From Nitrospirota bacterium (GTDB lineage Bacteria; Nitrospirota; Thermodesulfovibrionia; Thermodesulfovibrionales; UBA6898), in assembly GCA_016235245.1 (NCBI GenBank), contig JACRLO010000034.1, positions 48,885 through 112,884 of the forward strand: a stretch of 64,000 nucleotides of DNA, written 5' to 3'. Position 1 is the first letter of the stretch. Each line of letters starts with the position of its first letter. Positions 26,864-34,140 of the stretch are shown in pieces. The position numbers and the translations under genes were made by a program. The notes beneath the pieces are model-generated. The model was not told where the DNA came from. It made no database searches and was given only the letters and a program-made list of their open reading frames with translations.

Positions 26864-28558
26864 ATGATGCAGGTCTTTTTGCATACAGCCGGGACGTTTG
26901 TTGACCTTGCAGCACTGGCTGCAGTGATTGGTATGGCCTGGTGCATCCTGACCCTGTCGCCGGGCAGGTCAATTCCGGAGATCACAGCCGCCCGCATGCA
27001 CCGGTTTCTGATTGCAAGCCTGGTTCTCCTGCTAATGAGCAGTATCGACAGCCTTATACAACGCGCTCTCGAGATGAGCGGCCTTGGTGTCCTTTCCGTT
27101 GTTCCACTGCTTCCGACCGTTATATTCAAGTCGCACTACGGAAGTATGTGGATGATCAGGATTGCAGGACTTTTTGCAGCATTGGTTACCGTCATTGCCG
27201 GGAGGCGCTGGTCTGGCACCCGCCTTTTCGGTATTGTCCTGTTCTGCTCTGCAGCACTTATCGCCTTCAGCAGAAGCGCATCAGGCCATCCTGCTGACTT
27301 CGGTGATCTGAGCAGCCGGCAGATCGCAGACTGGCTTCACCTTCTGGCAGTATCCTGCTGGGCAGGAACACTCCTTGCATCTTTCTATCTCTTCGCTCCC
27401 TCACAGGCAAGATCGAATCAGGGTGACATTCCTTTCATTGAGGGGATTGCCGACCGGTTCTATCTGTCGTTTGGCCCTTTGCTGGCAATCCTCGTTGGAA
27501 CCGGCATATATACTGCCAGGGCAACGGTCGGCAGTCTTCAGGGCCTTGTAACAACAACCTATGGCAGACTCCTTTTTGCTAAACTTGCGATCCTTGCGAT
27601 CCTCGCTCTTCGTTCTGTCATACCGCCCTCCCGCGGCAATGACGATGCGGGTTATTTAATGACTTTTTTAAAGAGGTCTCGGATCGACGCAGTGCTGATG
27701 ACCTGGATCCTGCTGATCGTTTCCCAGATCGTGCATACAATCCCGGCAGTTCATCAGGCCCATTTGGCTCAGGCTGCGGAGCCTCAGGACACTGCAAAAG
27801 AAGGGGAGCAGCCGCTTGTCACACTTGCGACCGACCCGCCCAGGATCATTGCAGGAAGCCCGGTGCGCATGACCGTCAGTCTCAGGGATCATAATAACAG
27901 ACCGCTGCAGGGCATCGAACTTTCCCATGAACGCATACTCCATGCGATCATAATCAGCAGGGACCTGAGTTTTTTTGCCCATATCCATGCCGAGGATATA
28001 GGCCCTGTAACCGCCTCGATGCTGAAGGAGGCTGTCCTGCCACTGCAATTTACGTTCCCACGGCCGGGCGAGTATCTCATGGGATTGGATTTTGCCGCAA
28101 ACGATGAGTCCTTCAGCAAGACTGTCCCGGTCATGGTTGCCGAGGCCCCTGCCATGGGCAGTCCGGCTGTCGACCTCAGCCGTATAAAGATTTTTGGTGA
28201 TTACCATGTCAGCCTCGAACTGCCGCCAGGCGGAGCCCGGGCCGGTACGGATACGCTGCTGCGCTTTGTGATACAGAAAAACGGTAAGGCAGTTACCGAT
28301 CTCGAGCCATATCTCGGGGCATCAATGCATCTGGCAGTGGTTTCTATTGACCGCAAGTCATTTATCCATGCCCACGGAGAGTTGCCGGGAGAGGGCCATT
28401 CCCATCAGGACCATCTGCATGCTGCAGCCCCGGCAAAATTCGGACCGGAGATCGATGCCGATCTGGTCATGCCTGTTAAGGGTATCTATAAAATCTTCAG
28501 CCAGGTGCAGCATAAGGGGAAGGTCCTGCTTTTCGACTTCATGATTGAGGTTCAGTAA
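26864..28558 (+). CDS. CopD-domain membrane protein with C-terminal periplasmic His-rich domains
   Basis: A 564-residue protein. The first 300 residues have about eight hydrophobic helices with CopD features (MGLARxxxx-like ends replaced here by SASGHPADFGDLSSRQIADW and LHLLAVSCWAGTLLASFYLF). The C-terminal 260 residues are extracytoplasmic and hold two YtkA/FixH-like beta domains, each with a His segment: HAIIISRDLSFFAHIHAED, and AVVSIDRKSFIHAHGELPGE followed by GHSHQDHLHAAA. I infer copper uptake or periplasmic copper relay, with the tail replacing a separate copper chaperone. Ordinary CopD proteins are about 300 residues, so the fusion is notable. Confidence 0.8.
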   Translation: MMQVFLHTAGTFVDLAALAAVIGMAWCILTLSPGRSIPEITAARMHRFLIASLVLLLMSSIDSLIQRALEMSGLGVLSVVPLLPTVIFKSHYGSMWMIRIAGLFAALVTVIAGRRWSGTRLFGIVLFCSAALIAFSRSASGHPADFGDLSSRQIADWLHLLAVSCWAGTLLASFYLFAPSQARSNQGDIPFIEGIADRFYLSFGPLLAILVGTGIYTARATVGSLQGLVTTTYGRLLFAKLAILAILALRSVIPPSRGNDDAGYLMTFLKRSRIDAVLMTWILLIVSQIVHTIPAVHQAHLAQAAEPQDTAKEGEQPLVTLATDPPRIIAGSPVRMTVSLRDHNNRPLQGIELSHERILHAIIISRDLSFFAHIHAEDIGPVTASMLKEAVLPLQFTFPRPGEYLMGLDFAANDESFSKTVPVMVAEAPAMGSPAVDLSRIKIFGDYHVSLELPPGGARAGTDTLLRFVIQKNGKAVTDLEPYLGASMHLAVVSIDRKSFIHAHGELPGEGHSHQDHLHAAAPAKFGPEIDADLVMPVKGIYKIFSQVQHKGKVLLFDFMIEVQ

Positions 28559-28618
28559 CCAATACAGCGCTCTAGCACTGATAAGGGCATTTTCAATAGA
28601 TTGAAAGGAGAGATCACA

Positions 28619-29128
28619 ATGTCAGAACAGAATGGTAAGCAGCTGGCTCAACTGTTAAACAGCAGGATGCAGGAGATCAGGATGCTTTGCGAAGGACTGA
28701 GCGAGGAGACCGCCTCGAAGTCGCCTGCAGGCAGATGGTCGCCCAAGGAGATCATCTCACATCTCATCGGCCCTGAGGGCGGCAGTTTTCTGCCCCTGCT
28801 CAGGCTCGCACTTGTGCAGGAAGCGCCAAGGCTGGACATCGAGGCAGAAAACCCGTTCTTTACTAACAGTCGTGCCGCGATGAGCATGAAGGAACTTTTG
28901 TCGCTCTGTGAAAAGGAATACCGCGATATCGCTGATTTTCTTGAAGGCCTCTCAGACGATCAGCTTAAGCGGGAGCTCTATGTCCCCCTGTTTAAGGACT
29001 TGCCGCTTACCGATCACCCATCGCTGGCAGTCTTCATTTCGGGAGTGGGCGGTTACCATATGGAGTTTCATATTAACCATATGAAGGAGATCCTCAAAGA
29101 GCTCGGGGCTCCTGACGCCTCTGTTTAA
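28619..29128 (+). CDS. DinB-family four-helix protein
   Basis: A 169-residue protein of the DinB/YfiT-like metal-binding four-helix bundle superfamily. The metal-ligand histidines are in PKEIISHLIGPEGG and in GYHMEFHINHMKEILKEL near the C-terminus; the first helix (QLAQLLNSRMQEIRMLCEGL) and the motif GRWSPKEI are typical. Members are often thiol-dependent transferases (bacillithiol or mycothiol) or of unknown role. The ATG at 28619 has GGAGAG ahead of it; an in-frame TTG 18 bases earlier is less likely. Confidence 0.8.
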   Translation: MSEQNGKQLAQLLNSRMQEIRMLCEGLSEETASKSPAGRWSPKEIISHLIGPEGGSFLPLLRLALVQEAPRLDIEAENPFFTNSRAAMSMKELLSLCEKEYRDIADFLEGLSDDQLKRELYVPLFKDLPLTDHPSLAVFISGVGGYHMEFHINHMKEILKELGAPDASV

Positions 29129-29155
29129 AGAAAGATTATTTGAAGGAGGACTGAA

Positions 29156-29635
29156 ATGGGCTTTAAATCAATCTGCTTAGTCAGTCTGGCATTCTTATGG
29201 ATCAGTTCAATCGCATACGGCCAGACGTCTTTCAGTAATAAGGATCTGGAACGCTATAAAACAAAGTCTGATAGCGGGCAGGGTGCAGATTACGATTCAT
29301 CCAAGCAGGGATCGGAAACAAATTTCTCCAGGGAAACTTCCGGGGATTCTGATAAGGATTATTGGTGCAGACAAGGCCAACAGGCAAGGTCGGAAATCTC
29401 GACTGCCAACCGTAACGCCGCTGCCGCCCAGGAGCAGTATGATGACATTCATGCCCGTTTCATGACCAGGAATACGAAAATACGGATTCAAAAAGGAGAG
29501 GTTGACGACGCCAGGAGGAAGCAGGATGAAGCTATCGAGGAAGTCGATCGGGCAAAAAAAGCTCTTGAACAATTAGAGTCAGAGGCGTTCAGAAATGGAA
29601 TTCCTCCTGGCTGGCTGAATTGCAATTTCAACTGA
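29156..29635 (+). CDS. Exported hypothetical protein with coiled coil
   Basis: A 159-residue protein with a signal peptide (MGFKSICLVSLAFLWISSIAYG) and a polar, Ser/Asp/Lys-rich mature N-terminus, then a long helical region rich in Ala, Glu, Arg and Lys (about residues 80-145), probably a coiled coil. Two cysteines remain in the mature chain (YWCRQG and LNCNFN) and could pair. No family recognised. GGAGG five bases ahead of the ATG supports the start. Confidence 0.6.
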   Translation: MGFKSICLVSLAFLWISSIAYGQTSFSNKDLERYKTKSDSGQGADYDSSKQGSETNFSRETSGDSDKDYWCRQGQQARSEISTANRNAAAAQEQYDDIHARFMTRNTKIRIQKGEVDDARRKQDEAIEEVDRAKKALEQLESEAFRNGIPPGWLNCNFN

Positions 29636-29717
29636 GGCCGATGAGACATGCCGGCATATAAGGGCATCTGGCTTGGGAGATATCGCACATAACGAACAGC
29701 ATGAATGGAGGCATAGC

Positions 29718-29831
29718 ATGACAAAAGAGACCTTATCCGTAAAGATCGGTTTCCTCAGGGCCGGCTGGTGGCTCATCCACGTTGGGGGGATCGCCCTGGT
29801 ATATATTCTCGGACATCTGGCGGGGAACTAA
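29718..29831 (+). CDS. 37-residue single-span membrane microprotein
   Basis: A short reading frame from ATG 29718 to TAA 29831 with a good ribosome-binding site (GGAGG eight bases upstream). The product begins MTKETLSVKIGFLRAGWW and continues through one hydrophobic helix with LIHVGGIALVYILGHLAGN. It is followed after one base by a second microprotein with the same GWWxxH motif at the head of its helix, which argues that both are real and related. Function unknown; such proteins often act as subunits of membrane oxidoreductases or transporters. Confidence 0.6.
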   Translation: MTKETLSVKIGFLRAGWWLIHVGGIALVYILGHLAGN

Positions 29832-29832
29832 C

Positions 29833-29937
29833 ATGCTCAAATACTTCATGCGCTATAAGCCGGGCTGGTGGGTCCTTCATATCGTAGTGGTCGCGTTGAC
29901 CTTCTATATCGGAAGCATCGTCACCTTCAGGTTTTAG
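29833..29937 (+). CDS. 34-residue single-span membrane microprotein, paralogue of the preceding one
   Basis: Reading frame from ATG 29833 to TAG 29937, separated by one base from the preceding stop. The product begins MLKYFMRYKPGWWVLHIVVV and ends ALTFYIGSIVTFRF. The shared pattern (basic N-terminus, (A/P)GWW(L/V)(I/L)H, then a hydrophobic helix) marks it as a tandem duplicate of the upstream microprotein. It ends eight bases before the start of the four-helix membrane protein gene. No family recognised. Confidence 0.58.
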   Translation: MLKYFMRYKPGWWVLHIVVVALTFYIGSIVTFRF

Positions 29938-29945
29938 GACGAGAG

Positions 29946-30371
29946 ATGAAAAAAAACACTCTGCTGACCGCCCTTTTCCTGTTGGCTGCATCAGGCCTGA
30001 TGCTCCATCTCAGGATCCATTTTTTCATAGTCCCTGACAAACTGCATCCGGGCGAATATATCTTTGACGGCACAAAACTGCTCGCTTCCCTCTTGCCGCT
30101 GATCGATGTCGTAGTGGTAACCGCCCTCTTCTTCCATAGAAAGACCGCAGTATATGGCTATCTCTTAAACGGTCTTATCGTGATCTACGGCACGGTAATC
30201 ATGGCCCATTACAGCATTGCAGAGATACTGGCAAAGTCGATCCCGTTTCCAGCCATGCTGCTTAAGTCAACCCTGCCGGATATCGGGATTGCATGGGCCG
30301 ACTTTTTCGTTGGTAAAGCCTTGTATGACCTGCATATGAGAGGCGGAAGCGCCCCTTCACCTAAAGATTAA
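29946..30371 (+). CDS. Four-helix hypothetical membrane protein
   Basis: A 141-residue inner-membrane protein with about four hydrophobic helices (LLTALFLLAASGLMLHL, LLASLLPLIDVVVVTALFF, YLLNGLIVIYGTVIMA, LPDIGIAWADFFVGKALY). ATG 29946 is preferred because the microprotein gene ends just upstream and GAGAG precedes it. Polar residues inside helices (His, Asp) may bind a ligand. No family recognised. With the two microproteins it forms a compact membrane module at the end of the copper/redox region. Confidence 0.65.
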   Translation: MKKNTLLTALFLLAASGLMLHLRIHFFIVPDKLHPGEYIFDGTKLLASLLPLIDVVVVTALFFHRKTAVYGYLLNGLIVIYGTVIMAHYSIAEILAKSIPFPAMLLKSTLPDIGIAWADFFVGKALYDLHMRGGSAPSPKD

Positions 30372-30419
30372 GACCGATTGCTGATCGGAACAAATCTGAT
30401 AAACTAACTGTCTAATGAA

Positions 30420-31028
30420 ATGACGGACATTAACCTGAGACATAAAGACGAGGACCGGGAGCTCGTGGCCCTCTGCCTGAAGGGTGATGTTGACGCATTT
30501 GAAATATTAGTGAGGAACTATCAGAAAAAAATGTTCAACATTGCATACCGCATAACAGGCAGCTTGGAAGATGCCTCTGAAGTCGTTCAGGACGCCTTTT
30601 TCTCTGCCCATAAAAACCTGAAAGACTTTCAGCAGAAGTCGCGTTTCTCTACGTGGCTGTACAGCATAACCGTAAACACCGCAAAGAACAGACTGGCTCA
30701 AACTGTTACAAGAAGGGCCCACGAGCCCCTTTCCTGTGACGACCCCCTTTACCCTGACAGCAATCAAAAGAGTATTGACCCCCCATCAGATGATCCTTCT
30801 GCACTGGACTGCCTGATAAGGAAGGACCAACAAAAGGGCGTACAGGAATGCCTCAACGGTCTTGAGCAGGATTTCAGGGAGGTGCTCATTTTGAGAGACA
30901 TTCAGGGTTTTGCATACACAGAGATAGCTGATATGCTGTCCCTCGCAGAAGGCACCGTTAAATCAAGGCTCTTCAGGGCCCGCGATGCTATCAAGGGCTG
31001 TCTGAAAAAACTGCTGGGAGATTGGTAA
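30420..31028 (+). CDS. ECF-type RNA polymerase sigma factor
   Basis: A 202-residue sigma-70 family member with region 2 (FEILVRNYQKKMFNIAYRIT, then DASEVVQDAFFSAHKNL and SRFSTWLYSITVNTAKN) and region 4 (REVLILRDIQGFAYTEIADM, with the helix-turn-helix LAEGTVKSRLFRAR). A 45-residue linker is rich in Asp, Ser and Pro. It resembles the RpoE-like group. Its stop overlaps the start of the anti-sigma gene (TAATG), so the pair is translationally coupled. The regulon cannot be seen; the neighbouring metal/redox genes are candidates. Confidence 0.94.
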   Translation: MTDINLRHKDEDRELVALCLKGDVDAFEILVRNYQKKMFNIAYRITGSLEDASEVVQDAFFSAHKNLKDFQQKSRFSTWLYSITVNTAKNRLAQTVTRRAHEPLSCDDPLYPDSNQKSIDPPSDDPSALDCLIRKDQQKGVQECLNGLEQDFREVLILRDIQGFAYTEIADMLSLAEGTVKSRLFRARDAIKGCLKKLLGDW

Positions 31029-32056
31029 TGGACTGCGGCGATGCCAGGAAAATAATTAATGAGTATATTGATGGCAACAGCCCTTCCGGACAGCAGGCTT
31101 TGATCGAAGAGCACCTCCGGTCATGCAGGGACTGCGCAGCGTATGCAGCTGATATTAAAAAGACGATCGAAACACTTCATACACTGGATGAGATTGAGCC
31201 GCCCGCATGGCTGACCGCAAAGGTGATGAATAAAATCCGGGCAGAGGCAAGACCGAAGAAGGGATGGAGAGAATGGCTCTTTTTCCCGCTTCATATCAAA
31301 CTGCCGCTTGAGGCATTTGCGGCAATACTGATAACCGTGGCTGCCGTCTTTATCTATAAGAGCATGGGGCCTGAGCTTAGGCAAATGGAGATCCAACCTC
31401 AGGCTCCTGTTGTAAAAAGCATGCCTGCTGAGCCGGAAAAAGAGCTGCAGAAGCCTGAGATACAGAAAAAAAGCATACAGCAGCCGCAGCGTCTTGAGGA
31501 AGAAGCGAAACACAAAGACAACGCCGCTAAGACTGAGACGCGTGAGCTCTCTACCCTGAAAGAAGAAAAGCCCGTTGAACAGCAAGCTCCTGCTCCGATC
31601 ACCTCTGCTATTCCTGCCCCTGCTTCCTCTTTTGCGCCGGCTCCAGCCCCGCCATCTGCAATGCGGCGTGCCGAAACAGGCAAGGCAGCAGGAATGGCAT
31701 CCAGAGATGAGGCGATGCAAAGGGTTGCGCCAGCAGCACCGCGTTCTGAACTCTCGGCAGAGAAGAAGGCAGCCGTTCTTACCACTATTACCTTAGCGGT
31801 CAGAGAGTTGGATACTGCGAAAAAAGAGATCGAGGCATACATTGCCAAAAGCCATGGAGAATTGAAGGTTAGCGAAGAGTCTGAGTCCCGTATCATCCTT
31901 ACAATAAAGCTCGATCCTTCAAAAAACCCCAACTTCCTTGCGCACCTGGGCAGCCTCGGCAGAATAAAAGAAGACCTCAGGGTCTTATCGCTGCAGGGCG
32001 GATTATTTAAACTAATCATTGAAGAAGCATCGTCAGGGAGAGGATTCCCCCGGTAA
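31028..32056 (+). CDS. Membrane anti-sigma factor with zinc-finger and DUF4349-like periplasmic domain
   Basis: A 342-residue single-pass protein. The cytosolic N-terminus has an anti-sigma zinc-binding pattern (HLRSCRDCAAYAAD, the HxxxCxxC ending of the ZAS motif). One membrane helix lies near residues 90-110 (LEAFAAILITVAAVFIY). The periplasmic part has a long Pro/Ala/Glu-rich linker (about 130-240) and a compact C-terminal domain (LAVRELDTAKKEIEAYIAK to the end) resembling DUF4349. It should hold the adjacent sigma factor inactive until an envelope signal triggers release. ATG 31028 is chosen because it overlaps the sigma stop. Confidence 0.85.
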   Translation: MDCGDARKIINEYIDGNSPSGQQALIEEHLRSCRDCAAYAADIKKTIETLHTLDEIEPPAWLTAKVMNKIRAEARPKKGWREWLFFPLHIKLPLEAFAAILITVAAVFIYKSMGPELRQMEIQPQAPVVKSMPAEPEKELQKPEIQKKSIQQPQRLEEEAKHKDNAAKTETRELSTLKEEKPVEQQAPAPITSAIPAPASSFAPAPAPPSAMRRAETGKAAGMASRDEAMQRVAPAAPRSELSAEKKAAVLTTITLAVRELDTAKKEIEAYIAKSHGELKVSEESESRIILTIKLDPSKNPNFLAHLGSLGRIKEDLRVLSLQGGLFKLIIEEASSGRGFPR

Positions 32057-32187
32057 TGAAAAGACTTCTGACATGCCGGTATCATAATCTCAGCCAACAT
32101 AGAAAGAGCAGAGAAAGCTACAAAGTCTGATGCAATATGTTTTTTTCGCAACAGATACTCAGCATCTTTTTTCGCTGCTTTTTTCTC

Positions 32188-32216
32188 TTGACCTCACGAT
32201 ATCATCCTGATACAGT
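32188..32216 (+). promoter_or_regulatory. Possible promoter ahead of the 32.3-kb small gene
   Basis: TTGACC (32188-32193), 17-base spacer, TACAGT (32211-32216), about 100 bases ahead of the small unknown gene. The 259-base gap 32057-32315 otherwise shows T-rich runs (about 32132-32183) that could end the anti-sigma transcript, but no clear stem. Confidence 0.4.
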
Positions 32217-32315
32217 TAATTTATTTTTGACAGGATTATGATTTCGGGGGAGGGACGAAAGCATAATTTTTGAAGTGCTAAATATAACTGATACTGTTGT
32301 TTTTGCAGGCCGTAT

Positions 32316-32663
32316 ATGAAAACGCGGTTGATCCTCAAACCAGGGCAACACGGAACCAAAAGGCTCGTTGAAAAATACGGTGATTCGCTGCTGTGCGTTC
32401 GTTTCAAGTATGATACGGAGAAGAAGCAGCGGATAAAGACAGTCGAGCTGATTGTCGAAAAGACTGAATGGACACCGCCTACGCCTCGCTATGCGGCAGA
32501 CACTATTGTCTTCCTGCACATTGAAGCCTCAGACATGCCAATGCGGTTGAAAGTGAAAGAAGCAGGTGGAAGATGGAATCCGGAAAAACGGTTGTGGCTT
32601 GTGAATTACGGCAAAATCGCAGGCACACCACTGGAAAAGCATATGCAGGTATATGCTTCTTGA
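32316..32663 (+). CDS. Hypothetical 115-residue protein at the edge of the cassette island
   Basis: A basic, soluble 115-residue protein. The first part (LILKPGQHGTKRLVEKYGDS, CVRFKYDTEKKQRIKTVEL) reads as an extended beta-rich fold; the C-terminal part has KEAGGRWNPEKRLWLVNYGK, similar to the short A/G-[AG]-x-W-x-x-E-x-x-x-W motif that recurs in DNA-associated helper proteins and DUF5710-type domains. I recognise no integrase, transposase or HTH. It lies directly before tandem palindromic repeats and the first gene cassette, so a role in the mobility or upkeep of this island is possible but unproven. Ribosome-binding site is weak (GCAGG). Confidence 0.55.
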   Translation: MKTRLILKPGQHGTKRLVEKYGDSLLCVRFKYDTEKKQRIKTVELIVEKTEWTPPTPRYAADTIVFLHIEASDMPMRLKVKEAGGRWNPEKRLWLVNYGKIAGTPLEKHMQVYAS

Positions 32664-32685
32664 TGGACACGTACAATGAAAAAGC

Positions 32686-32771
32686 ATCTACAAGTATATA
32701 CAAACTTCCTATCTACAGGTAGATGGAACCATATACCTGTAGATGCATCCATATATATGTATATGGAAACG
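32686..32771 (+). repeat. Four tandem ~20-bp units each with a short palindrome
   Basis: Units start at 32686 (ATCTACAAGTATAT, then an 11-base spacer), 32711 (ATCTACAGGTAGAT + GGAACC), 32731 (ATATACCTGTAGAT + GCATCC) and 32751 (ATATATATGTATAT + GGAAACG). Each has a 14-base, more or less palindromic core of form ATMTAYNNGTAKAT followed by a G-rich 6-7 base spacer. The phased spacing is about two helix turns. They lie between the small unknown gene and the first cassette boundary. Confidence 0.75.
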
Positions 32772-32811
32772 TGTAACTACATAATAACTGGTTAGTTTTG
32801 GGAGACCCAGA

Positions 32812-33348
32812 ATGTTTGAGCAAAAACTATGGGAGTTGGTACGCGAAGAGATAAGCCCCACTGATTTTGAAAAATGGGTATATGCGACCCCGGCTATCGA
32901 ACAAGAACTCGGGCCAGTTGATTATTTGAAGCTTTTGGAGTGCAACTTCTCAAACATAACAGACATATTCAGTGCACTTGATTCATGGTCGGAAAAAATG
33001 TATGGATCGCCGAACGTAATTGCGTGCCATAATCATGTGGCATCGATCAGCAAAAAAGTTCTTGAGCGTGACGTTGATTTTGTCCTTGGCGTCAGAGAGA
33101 TCATTGCAGCTGCACCCGAGGGAGATGCTAACTGGAATGATGATGACTGGCTGGAGTTATTGCTTATTTCCGATCATGCTGATATGTATCCAATTGGCGT
33201 TGAAAAGTCTTTGGTGAGTAAAGAACGATGGGAAAAAACTATTTTATTCGATCATCAAATGCGGCAAGAAGGCCAAGGATACTGCAATAAGATTCTGGCG
33301 CGGTACGGTAGGCCGCCGCAACAACGGGTCAGAAGTAACTATCGATGA
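32812..33348 (+). CDS. Hypothetical protein of gene cassette 1
   Basis: A 178-residue acidic, soluble, probably helical protein with no signal peptide. Notable stretches are LWELVREEISPTDFEKWVYA at the start, DDDWLELLLISDHADMYP, and a basic C-terminus (RPPQQRVRSNYR). I do not recognise the family; immunity-type or SMI1-like proteins of cassette arrays have comparable size and composition, but I cannot show this. The start codon is 20 bases after the cassette boundary and the stop three bases before attC1, the normal tight packing of a gene cassette. Confidence 0.65.
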   Translation: MFEQKLWELVREEISPTDFEKWVYATPAIEQELGPVDYLKLLECNFSNITDIFSALDSWSEKMYGSPNVIACHNHVASISKKVLERDVDFVLGVREIIAAAPEGDANWNDDDWLELLLISDHADMYPIGVEKSLVSKERWEKTILFDHQMRQEGQGYCNKILARYGRPPQQRVRSNYR

Positions 33349-33351
33349 CGA

Positions 33352-33411
33352 TTCTAACCATTCGGCTCGAGAGGGTCGCGAAAACCGCGCCCCTCAGCCG
33401 AGCCGTTATGA
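33352..33411 (+). repeat. attC site 1
   Basis: A 60-base imperfect palindrome just after the cassette 1 gene. Outer arms TTCTAAC (33352-33358) and GTTATGA (33405-33411) are the R''/R' boxes; inner arms CGGCTCG-A-GAGGG and CCCCTC-A-GCCGAGCCG pair with unpaired bases, as in folded attC sites. The size is that of the shortest known attC sites. The AAC/GTT recombination triplets are kept. Confidence 0.78.
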
Positions 33412-33440
33412 ATATGAAAGAAAATCTATAAACGGCATAA

Positions 33441-33898
33441 ATGATGATACAAAAAAAAGATAATAGCTCTATCACTAGGCGGCCCAACTCGACTCTGGCA
33501 TTACTTCCAATATTTGTTGGCGCTGTCGTTTTTCTAGTTACTAAGGCTGCGGGGTGGGTATGGTTTTGGTCATTAGAAAGAAGAATGCCGAAAGGGGGAT
33601 CTCTGCTTTCGTAGTTGGTTACGTCATCGAAGGACTATTTCAGATTATTCCTTTTGTAGCAATTACGATTATTATTAAACGCTTAGTTGAAAAAGAAGCT
33701 AGAAAAACGGAAATATTTCTAAAACTGGTATGCATGCTGATACCCGTGTCTTTTATGACGGCCTATTGGCTTTTTAACCATATTGATCCATTTGCACGGG
33801 GGCTTCTTCTCTTTATTAACTTTGGTCTCGCTCTGATTGGGCTTCTGGTCGGTACTGTCGCTGACAAAACTTTGTCGGAAAAGATATTAAAAAAATGA
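33441..33898 (+). pseudogene. Frameshifted small membrane protein of gene cassette 2
   Basis: Two overlapping frames read as one broken gene. The first starts at ATG 33441 (MMIQKKDNSSITRRPNSTLA, one hydrophobic helix, up to RRMPKGG) and hits a stop at 33612. The second frame, open to 33898, continues with GISAFVVGYVIEGLFQII and two further helices. Adding one G to the run of five G at 33594-33598 joins them into a 150-residue protein with four helices. Either a real one-base deletion or a sequencing slip. A shorter product from GTG 33554 (114 residues) is the alternative. No family recognised; small membrane proteins are common cassette cargo. Confidence 0.6.
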
Positions 33899-33909
33899 AT
33901 AACAAAGAA

Positions 33910-34001
33910 TTCATAACAAACGCATTGAGAGGGACGGGGTAATAAACGCGATTTGTTTCGGCATTTGCCCTACACCCCGCCCCTCATGCTGGTCGTTCCC
34001 A
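33910..34001 (+). repeat. attC site 2
   Basis: Begins with TTCATAAC (33910-33917), the exact complement of the cassette 2 start (33405-33412), and ends at GTTCCCA (33995-34001). Inner arms GCATTGAGAGGGACGGGG (33922-33939) and CCCCGCCCCTCATGC pair with a few unpaired bases; the loop is about 35 bases. AAC and GTT triplets are present although R' departs from the GTTRRRY consensus. Confidence 0.7.
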
Positions 34002-34018
34002 TCCGGCGCTGCGCGCCT

Positions 34019-34129
34019 GATGGGAATGCGGCGGTAAGCTGTGACTGCCTGTCCTCGGCGCGCAACGCGCCTGCGGGAACCAGGCAGTCAAGACAGACCG
34101 CTTCGCGGCAGTTTACCGCCGCATTGGGC
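34019..34129 (+). repeat. attC site 3, in an ORF-less cassette
   Basis: From GATGGGAA (34019) to ATTGGGC (34123-34129). A long palindrome: AATGCGGCGGTAA pairs with TTACCGCCGCATT, ACTGCCTG with CAGGCAGT, and GGCGCG with CGCGCC at the tip. The cassette (33996-34123) contains only this site and a 16-base leader hairpin (CGGCGC/GCGCC). Its R' has A in place of the G of the usual GTT core. Confidence 0.68.
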
Positions 34130-34140
34130 GTCACAAACGC

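Noticed and set aside
32686..32771. Reading the tandem repeats as a CRISPR array
   Set aside because: Units are only about 20 bases with no unique 30-40 base spacers, and no cas genes are near.
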